Positions 58,449 through 64,000 of a DNA stretch of 64,000 nt are shown here, piece by piece (positions within the stretch are counted from its first letter, which is position 1; each line of letters begins with the position of its first letter). The position numbers and the translations under genes are program-made. The DNA is from Acidaminococcus timonensis (GTDB lineage Bacteria > Bacillota > Negativicutes > Acidaminococcales > Acidaminococcaceae). Under the pieces are notes generated by a model, which ran no database searches, had not been told where the DNA came from, and was given only the letters and a program-made list of their open reading frames with translations. Location: positions 434,001 to 498,000 of the forward strand of contig NZ_FNWH01000006.1 in the NCBI RefSeq assembly GCF_900106585.1, written 5' to 3'.

Positions 58449-59750
58449 ATGACTTTTTATGAGGAAGCGTTGGCAATGAAGGATGATATGATCAAGATGC
58501 GGCGGGATCTCCATGCCCATCCGGAAACGGCCTGGACAGAATTCCGCACCACGTCCATCATTGCCACCAAACTGCAGGAATGGGGCTATGAAGTGCTCAT
58601 GGGCAAAGAGATCCTGGACCCCACGGCCCGGATGCTGGTGCCTGATGAGGCTGTGCTGAAGAAATGTGCCCAGCGGGCCATCAAAGAAGGAGCCAACCCG
58701 GTCCTGGTGGATAAGATGGCCGGGGGCATGACCGGCTGCGTGGGCGTGATGCATTTCAAGAAACCGGGCAAAACGGTGGCCCTGCGGTTCGACATCGACT
58801 CCCTGTTCGTCGCCGAAGATCCGAAACCCTGCCACCGGCCCAGTGCCCTGGGGTTCCAGTCCCAGCATGAAGGCCTGATGCACGCTTGTGGCCATGACGG
58901 CCATGCCACCATCGGCCTGGCGGTGGCCAAACTGGTGGCCGAACATAAGGATGAAATGGCCGGGACCCTGAAGATTTGCTTCCAGCCCGGGGAAGAGGGT
59001 GTAGTAGGGGCCAAGAGCATGGTGCAGAGCGGCATCGTGGATGATGTGGATTACTTCATCAGCGGCCACATCGGACTGGGGAATTACCACGACAACTCCC
59101 TGGTGTGCATGACCCAGGGATTTTTGGCCACGGATAAGCTGGATGCGGTGTTCACAGGCAAACCCAGCCATGCCGGGGCAGACCCGGAAAAGGGGAAGAA
59201 TGCCCTCCTGGCAGCCGCCCAGGCCGCCATTTCCCTCCATACCATCTCCCGGCACAGCGGCGGTGCCAGCCGGATCAACGTGGGCATCCTGGAAGCCGGT
59301 ACCGGCCGGAACGTGGTGCCGGCCAACGGCCTGATCAAGTTCGAGACCCGGGGAGAAACGGCTGAAGTGAACGATTTCATGGCCAGAGAAGCCAAACGGA
59401 TGGTACGGGCTGCGGCCATGATGTACGATGTGGATGTGCAGATCGAACCCATGGGCAGTGCCACCACCTCTGATTCCTCTCCTGCCATGGGCAGGGAAAT
59501 CTACGATCTGGTCCAGTCCCTCCATGTATACGGCCATGTGGATCTGCAGCAGAAAGTCAGCGGCAGTGAGGACTGCTGCTACTTCATGAGCCGGGTCCAG
59601 GAGCATGGCGGCCAGGCCGTGTATATGCTGTACGGCACGGAAGAAGCGGCTGGCCATCACCAGAGCGACTTTGACTTCAACGAAGAGGTACTGCCCCGGA
59701 CCGCCGGCACCATTGCCACCCTGGTAAAGCATTTCGGGAATAAGGAATAA
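58449..59750 (+). CDS. M20 family amidohydrolase (aminobenzoyl-glutamate hydrolase-like)
   Basis: A 433-residue metal-dependent hydrolase. Metal and catalytic motifs are HACGHDGHATIG (about residues 141-152), FQPGEEGVVGAKSM and the late EDCCYFMSRVQ, with the dimerisation phrase GKPSHAGADPEKGKNALLAA. It resembles AbgB-type peptidases that split N-acyl amino acids or aminobenzoyl-glutamate. ATG at 58449 follows AGGAGGGGG. An AbgT-type transporter is not adjacent. Releasing glutamate would suit an amino-acid fermenter, but the substrate is not proven. Confidence 0.88.
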   Translation: MTFYEEALAMKDDMIKMRRDLHAHPETAWTEFRTTSIIATKLQEWGYEVLMGKEILDPTARMLVPDEAVLKKCAQRAIKEGANPVLVDKMAGGMTGCVGVMHFKKPGKTVALRFDIDSLFVAEDPKPCHRPSALGFQSQHEGLMHACGHDGHATIGLAVAKLVAEHKDEMAGTLKICFQPGEEGVVGAKSMVQSGIVDDVDYFISGHIGLGNYHDNSLVCMTQGFLATDKLDAVFTGKPSHAGADPEKGKNALLAAAQAAISLHTISRHSGGASRINVGILEAGTGRNVVPANGLIKFETRGETAEVNDFMAREAKRMVRAAAMMYDVDVQIEPMGSATTSDSSPAMGREIYDLVQSLHVYGHVDLQQKVSGSEDCCYFMSRVQEHGGQAVYMLYGTEEAAGHHQSDFDFNEEVLPRTAGTIATLVKHFGNKE

Positions 59751-59754
59751 AGAA

Positions 59755-59782
59755 GTCAGAGACCAGATGTCAGATGTCAGCT
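59755..59782. repeat. GTCAGAT-type heptamer array
   Basis: GTCAGAG, ACCAGAT, GTCAGAT, GTCAGCT in perfect register, starting 4 bp after the M20 gene stop. Confidence 0.7.
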
Positions 59783-59808
59783 TGTGTGGCGATGGCAGAG
59801 CAGTTGTG

Positions 59809-59935
59809 TCCCCCTGAAAGGGGGAAAGGCCCCGCTTGCGGGTAGGGGGTCTCACACCCGATGTAAGTCTTACGTCTGATATTTGGACCCCTCCACCAGC
59901 CATTCGGCTGGTTCCCCTCCCCTTTCAGGGGAGGA
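59809..59935. repeat. Cloverleaf-like palindromic repeat, copy 2
   Basis: Ends TCCCCCTGAAAGGGGG and CCCTTTCAGGGGAGGA form inverted arms. Inside are CCCGCTTGCGGG and CCAGCCATTCGGCTGG hairpins. It belongs to the same family as 170-274. Confidence 0.7.
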
Positions 59936-59955
59936 CAAGGGGCGGTCTGCTTCCC

Positions 59956-59984
59956 TTGACTTTTCCTTCCCCTCGTGCTACACT
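59956..59984 (+). promoter_or_regulatory. Promoter of the pyr operon
   Basis: TTGACT (59956-59961) and TACACT (59979-59984), 17-bp spacing, with TGC before the -10. Confidence 0.65.
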
Positions 59985-60016
59985 AGAAAAAACTTCAAAG
60001 AATCACCTTTTAACCT

Positions 60017-60101
60017 AGTCCTGTGAGACTAAGAAAGGGACTTTTATCCAGAAGCAGTTATTAGAAGCCTTCTTGTCTTAGGACGAGAAGGCTTATTTTT
60101 A
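60017..60101 (+). promoter_or_regulatory. PyrR-responsive attenuator of the pyr operon
   Basis: AGTCCTGTGAGACTAAGAAAGG at 60017-60038 matches the PyrR-binding loop of pyr leaders (AGTCC-N-G-N-GAG-RCT-N-N-N-AAGG). A terminator follows: 13-bp stem 60065-60077/60082-60094 with loop TTAG and a T-rich tail. UMP-bound PyrR should favour termination. A second G/C-rich dyad sits at about 60107-60130 before the pyrB ribosome-binding site. The pyrR gene is not in this window. Confidence 0.82.
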
Positions 60102-60164
60102 TTGAACGGGGGCGGCCTGGCCGGGCCCCGACCACCAACCTGATTTTCCATAGGAGGCACTAAC

Positions 60165-61121
60165 ATGACAAAGGCGGCAGTCAGCCTGTCTGGACGGGAC
60201 ATTTTGGATCTTTCTTCCCTGTCCGTAGAAGAATATGATCTGATCATGCGAACGGCAGCAGAGATGAAGAAGGTCATGAAACGGGACATCAAGAAGCTGC
60301 CCTCTTTGCGGGGCAAATCCATCGTGAACCTGTTCTACGAAAACAGCACCCGGACCCGAAGCTCCTTTGAGCTGGCCGGTAAATACCTGGGAGCCGATGT
60401 GATCAACCTGAATACGGGGACTTCCAGTGTGAAAAAAGGGGAGTGCCTGCGGGATACCATCCTGACCATGCAGAGTATGGCCTGCGATGCCATCGTCATG
60501 CGGCATCCGGTGGAGGGTGCCGCCAAGTATGCCGCTGACATCGCCGCACCGGTGGTGATCAACGCCGGGGACGGGGCACACGCCCATCCCACCCAGGGTC
60601 TTTTGGACATGTTCACCATCCTGGAACACGGCAAGAAGTTCAAGGGGATGAAGATGGCCATCATCGGTGATATCCTGTACAGCCGGGTGGCCCGCAGCAA
60701 CATCGCAGCCTGGACCAAACTGGGCGCCGATGTGCATGTGGCCGGACCCATGACCCTGATCCCCCATGACATCCAGGCCCTGGGGGTCACGGTGGACAAA
60801 CGGGTGGAAGACGCCATCGAAGGGGCCGACGTGGTGGATGTGCTCCGGATCCAGCTGGAACGGCAGGATATGGGTATGTTCCCCACCCCCCGGGAATACG
60901 CGCGGATCTACGGAGTGAACGAGGAACGGATGAAACTGGCCAAACCGGACTGCCTGGTGATGCATCCGGGTCCCATGAACCGGGGCCTGGAAATCTCCTG
61001 GGATACGGGCTACAGTGATCAGGCTGTGATCCGGGAACAGGTGACCAACGGAGTGGCTGTGCGGATGGCCGTGTTATTCTTGACGATTATGGGAGGAAAA
61101 CCAGTTGAAAACGCTAATTAA
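60165..61121 (+). CDS. pyrB: Aspartate carbamoyltransferase catalytic subunit
   Basis: Makes carbamoyl-aspartate in pyrimidine synthesis. The 318-residue protein has the carbamoyl-phosphate loop FYENSTRTRSSFE, GDGAHAHPTQGLLDMF, and the aspartate-binding MHPGPMNRGLE. No regulatory subunit gene pyrI follows, so it resembles the unregulated B. subtilis type, with control through the PyrR attenuator. ATG at 60165 follows AGGAGG. It overlaps pyrC by 17 bp. Confidence 0.97.
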   Translation: MTKAAVSLSGRDILDLSSLSVEEYDLIMRTAAEMKKVMKRDIKKLPSLRGKSIVNLFYENSTRTRSSFELAGKYLGADVINLNTGTSSVKKGECLRDTILTMQSMACDAIVMRHPVEGAAKYAADIAAPVVINAGDGAHAHPTQGLLDMFTILEHGKKFKGMKMAIIGDILYSRVARSNIAAWTKLGADVHVAGPMTLIPHDIQALGVTVDKRVEDAIEGADVVDVLRIQLERQDMGMFPTPREYARIYGVNEERMKLAKPDCLVMHPGPMNRGLEISWDTGYSDQAVIREQVTNGVAVRMAVLFLTIMGGKPVENAN

Positions 61122-62397
61122 GAACGGACGAGTGGTAGACCCCAGCCAGAACCTGGACGCCGTGCTGGATATCCTGGTGGAAGATGGCAAGATCGTGGAA
61201 GAAGCACCCCACATCGACGCTGCGGCCGATGAGGTGTTCGATGCTGCCGGCCTGGTGGTGGCCCCGGGCTTCATCGACCTGCACACCCATCTGCGGGAAC
61301 CGGGTCTGGAAGCCAAGGAAGACCTGGTGACCGGCACCATGGCAGCGGCCCACGGCGGCATCACCCGGGTGGCCTGCATGCCCAACACCAAACCCATCGT
61401 CGATACCTCCATCGTGGTCAGCGGCATCCAGAAACGGGCCAAAGAAGAAGGCTACGTCCATGTGGAAGTGATCGGTGCCATCACGAAGGGCGAAAAGGGC
61501 CGGGAACTCAGCGAAATGGGGGACATGGCCCAGCGGGGCGTCATGGGCTTTTCCGATGACGGGCATTATGTGCAGAGCGCCACGGTGATGAACCTGGCCG
61601 CCCAGTATGTGACCGCTTTCGACAAACCCCTGATCTGCCATGATATCGACGAAGACATGAACCATGAAGGCTATATGCACGAAGGGGCCGTTTCTGCCCG
61701 CCTGGGTGTGCCCGGCATTCCCTCCATCGCGGAAGATATCTGTGTGGCCCGGGATGCGGCCATCGCCGAATACACCGGTGCCCACATCCACATTGCCCAC
61801 ATCGCCAGCAAAGGGGCTGTGGACATTGTCCGCAAGGCCAAGGCACGGGGTGTGAACATCACCTGCGAAGTCACGGTGCACCACCTGACCCTGACCGATG
61901 AAGCCTGCCTGGGGTACAGCACCGCAACCCGCGTGTCCCCGCCCCTGCGCAGCCGGGATCATCTGGAAGCCCTGCGGGCCGGTCTGAAGGATGGCACCAT
62001 CGATGCCATCGTCACCGACCATGCACCCCATGCACCGGAAGAAAAAGATGTGGAGTTCCGATATGCACCCAACGGCTTCTGCGGCCTGGAAACCTCCGTG
62101 GGTGTGGTCCTCACCGAGCTGTACCACACCGGTGCATTCACCCTCAATGAAATCGTGGATAAAATGAGCACCAGCCCGGCACGGATCATGAACCTGCCGG
62201 CCGGCAGCCTGAAAGTTGGCAGCAATGCGGATGTGACCATCCTGGACCTGGACAGGGAATGGACGGTGGACTCCAGCAAATTCTATACCCGGGGGAAAGT
62301 GACCCCCTTTAACGGCAAGCACTGCAAGGGTATGGCAGTGGCGACCATGGTCGATGGCCAGTTTGTGATGAAAGACGGTGTAGTATGCAAAAAGTAA
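61105..62397 (+). CDS. pyrC: Dihydroorotase
   Basis: Cyclises carbamoyl-aspartate to dihydroorotate. The 430-residue amidohydrolase has metal ligands in FIDLHTHLREPG, the bridging-lysine type region of class I enzymes, HIAHIAS and VTDHAPHAPEEK. The TTG start at 61105 lies 8 nt after GGGAGG inside the end of pyrB, and the product starts MKTLIKNGRVVDP as expected. It overlaps carA by 13 bp. Confidence 0.96.
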   Translation: MKTLIKNGRVVDPSQNLDAVLDILVEDGKIVEEAPHIDAAADEVFDAAGLVVAPGFIDLHTHLREPGLEAKEDLVTGTMAAAHGGITRVACMPNTKPIVDTSIVVSGIQKRAKEEGYVHVEVIGAITKGEKGRELSEMGDMAQRGVMGFSDDGHYVQSATVMNLAAQYVTAFDKPLICHDIDEDMNHEGYMHEGAVSARLGVPGIPSIAEDICVARDAAIAEYTGAHIHIAHIASKGAVDIVRKAKARGVNITCEVTVHHLTLTDEACLGYSTATRVSPPLRSRDHLEALRAGLKDGTIDAIVTDHAPHAPEEKDVEFRYAPNGFCGLETSVGVVLTELYHTGAFTLNEIVDKMSTSPARIMNLPAGSLKVGSNADVTILDLDREWTVDSSKFYTRGKVTPFNGKHCKGMAVATMVDGQFVMKDGVVCKK

Positions 62398-63461
62398 AAG
62401 GCAAGTTGGTATTGAAAGATGGCAGCGTCTATGAAGGAACGCTGTACAGCACCCATAAAGCCGTAGGGGAAGTGGTCTTCACCACGGGCATGACGGGCTA
62501 TCAGGAAACCCTGACGGACCCCTCCTTCTGCGGTCAGATCGTCATTTTCACCTATCCCCTGATCGGCAACTACGGCTGCAATGACCTGTTCTGTCAGAGC
62601 GACCGGTGCTGCTACAAGGGATTGATCGTCAGCGAACTGTGCGATGAACCTTCCAGCTGGCGGGATGAAGGCACGGTACTGGATTTCCTGGAAAAGAACG
62701 ACATCCCGGTGCTGACTGGGGTGGATACCCGGGCCATCACCCGCCGGATCCGGTCTTACGGTACCCTGCAGGGGGTGCTGGTACCGGCGGATACACCGGA
62801 TGAGGAAGTGGAAAAACTGCTGGCCACCCCGGAAGAACATGACCAGGTGCAGCAGGTGACCACGAAGGAAGTCTACACCATGGGACCGGAGGACGCCCAA
62901 TATTCGGTGGCCGTGCTGGACTACGGCGTGAAGCGTCACATCCTGGAATGCCTGGTGGAAAAGGGCTGCCGGCTCACCGTATTCCCGGCTGAAACCCCGG
63001 CCGAAGACGTGCTGGCCATCGATCCGGACGGCATCTTTTTGAGCAACGGCCCCGGCGATCCGGCGGACCTGACCATTGAAATCGAGAACATCAAAAAGAT
63101 GATCGGCAAGAAACCCATCTTCGGCATCTGCATGGGCCATCAGGTCATGGCACTGGCCAACGGCGCCAGGACCAAGAAGATGCTGTTCGGCCACCGGGGC
63201 ATCAACCAGCCGGTGCGGGACCTGGTGGATCACAAGATCTGCATCACCTCCCAGAACCACGGGTTCATGGTGGATGAGGATTCCCTGAAGGGCCTGCCCG
63301 TCGAAGTGATCAATCGTTCCCTGAACGACAATACCATCGAAGGGCTGCGCTACCTGAAGCATCCCACCTTTACCGTGCAGTACCATCCGGAAGCATCTCC
63401 GGGCCCCAGTGGCAACGGATACCTGTTTGACCGGTTCATCAAGATGATGGGAGGACACTGA
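62385..63461 (+). CDS. carA: Carbamoyl-phosphate synthase small (glutaminase) subunit
   Basis: Releases ammonia from glutamine for carbamoyl phosphate synthesis. The 358-residue protein has the N-terminal CarA domain ([14 protein letters not shown]) and a class I glutaminase with the nucleophile Cys in FGICMGHQ and the His/Glu pair in [12 protein letters not shown] at 62385 lies inside the end of pyrC, giving translational coupling. It is followed after 2 bp by carB. Confidence 0.96.
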   Translation: MQKVKGKLVLKDGSVYEGTLYSTHKAVGEVVFTTGMTGYQETLTDPSFCGQIVIFTYPLIGNYGCNDLFCQSDRCCYKGLIVSELCDEPSSWRDEGTVLDFLEKNDIPVLTGVDTRAITRRIRSYGTLQGVLVPADTPDEEVEKLLATPEEHDQVQQVTTKEVYTMGPEDAQYSVAVLDYGVKRHILECLVEKGCRLTVFPAETPAEDVLAIDPDGIFLSNGPGDPADLTIEIENIKKMIGKKPIFGICMGHQVMALANGARTKKMLFGHRGINQPVRDLVDHKICITSQNHGFMVDEDSLKGLPVEVINRSLNDNTIEGLRYLKHPTFTVQYHPEASPGPSGNGYLFDRFIKMMGGH

Positions 63462-63463
63462 TT

Positions 63464-64000
63464 ATGCCAAAGAAGGAAAATGTAAAGAAAGTCATGGTCA
63501 TTGGTTCCGGCCCGATCATCATCGGTCAGGCTGCGGAATTCGACTACAGCGGTACCCAGGCCTGCCGCGCCCTGAAGGAAGAAGGGCTGGAAGTGGTGCT
63601 GGTGAACTCCAACCCGGCCACCATCATGACCGATGTGCACATTGCTGACCGGGTCTATGTGGAACCCCTGGATGTGGAATTCCTGGAAGCCATCATCGCC
63701 AAGGAACGGCCGGATTCCCTGCTGGCCACCCTGGGCGGCCAGATCGGCCTGAACCTGGCCATCGAACTGGATAAAAAAGGCATCCTGAAGAAATACAACG
63801 TCCAGCTCCTGGGCACCCAGATCCCCAGCATCATGAAGGCGGAAGACCGGGAACTGTTCAAGGAAACCATGGAAAAACTCCATCAGCCCATTCCCCAGAG
63901 CACCATTGTGGAAAGTGTGGATGCGGCCAAGGAATTCGCCCAAAAGGTGGGCTTCCCCCTGATCGTGCGTCCGGCCTATACCCTGGGTGGTACCGGCGGC
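63464..64000 (+). CDS. carB: Carbamoyl-phosphate synthase large subunit (5' part)
   Basis: Only the first 179 codons are in the window. They begin [20 protein letters not shown] and continue with [32 protein letters not shown], the ADPEV-equivalent region [13 protein letters not shown] and the ATP-grasp start [12 protein letters not shown]. All are typical of the large ATP-binding subunit of about 1070 residues. ATG at 63464 follows GGGAGG, 2 bp after carA stops. Confidence 0.96.
   Translation, partial: MPKKENVKKVMVIGSGPIIIGQAAEFDYSGTQACRALKEEGLEVVLVNSNPATIMTDVHIADRVYVEPLDVEFLEAIIAKERPDSLLATLGGQIGLNLAIELDKKGILKKYNVQLLGTQIPSIMKAEDRELFKETMEKLHQPIPQSTIVESVDAAKEFAQKVGFPLIVRPAYTLGGTGG

Noticed and set aside
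1-64000. Prophage, integrated plasmid, integron or restriction-modification island
   Set aside because: No integrase, phage structural, conjugation or methylase gene is seen; apart from the two IS copies, the genes look like resident housekeeping and metabolic genes.

Overview
The window looks like chromosomal DNA of an anaerobic, amino-acid-fermenting member of the Negativicutes, most likely Acidaminococcus or a close relative. The evidence is a 2-hydroxyglutaryl-CoA dehydratase activator (hgdC, 21448-22239) with the two cysteines of the Acidaminococcus fermentans protein at the same positions (127 and 166), a crotonyl/butyryl-CoA gene set (thlA, bcd, hbd, crt), a PyrR-type pyr leader, a T-box leader, and G/C-rich third codon positions. 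The genus is an inference from remembered family features, because no search was run.

Layout. 1-5.3 kb: tail of a carboxyltransferase, a class A penicillin-binding protein (minus strand), and greA-lysS, where LysRS carries a C-terminal tRNA-binding OB domain. 5.3-12.5 kb: two MATE exporters flanking an apparent operon of M20 amidohydrolase, AGCS symporter, homocysteine methyltransferase and HD hydrolase. 12.7-15.4 kb: pta, then an IS3-family element (copy 1) inside a terminator hairpin. 15.6-19.4 kb: a LysR regulator divergent from a UxaA-family dehydratase and a DAACS symporter. 19.6-25.9 kb: WbaP-like sugar transferase, tRNA-Ser, hgdC, purC, an ACT-domain protein with UPF0210, and nth. 25.9-32.4 kb: two uncharacterised genes, then the acyl-CoA module. 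32.5-38.6 kb: GH3 hydrolase, M18 aminopeptidase, ilvD and rqcH (the last two on the minus strand). 38.7-43.2 kb: an exported protein heading yicC-remA-gmk-rpoZ-coaBC, then a LURP-like protein. 43.2-46.2 kb: a T-box leader driving a BASS-family transporter, then IS3 copy 2. 46.3-59.8 kb: U32 peptidase, mutS2, tRNA-Asn, ferredoxin-nitroreductase, Asp23, a VWA protein with an HxlR gene remnant, a DUF2249 protein, a macro-domain fusion, a small lipoprotein with DUF1294, DUF4127 and an M20 hydrolase. 59.9-64.0 kb: promoter, PyrR attenuator and pyrB-pyrC-carA-carB (carB cut by the window end).

How the genes fit together. Peptidases, amidohydrolases and amino-acid/dicarboxylate symporters feed amino-acid fermentation. 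hgdC serves the hydroxyglutarate route to glutaconyl/crotonyl-CoA, thlA/bcd/hbd/crt interconvert acetoacetyl-, crotonyl- and butyryl-CoA, and pta links acetyl-CoA to acetyl phosphate. The pyr operon, purC, ilvD and coaBC are anabolic, and greA, lysS, rpoZ, rqcH, mutS2 and the tRNAs are information-processing genes.

Non-coding content is unusually rich. It includes composite repeats built from a small hairpin plus TAGTGAC/TAGAGAC heptamers, a second heptamer family (GTCAGAT-like), cloverleaf-like palindromic repeats, and two 1539-bp IS3 copies encoding identical proteins. I saw no CRISPR array, prophage or defence island. The strongest candidates for something undescribed are the T-box-controlled BASS transporter, the composite heptamer repeats, and the terminator-associated IS3 element.
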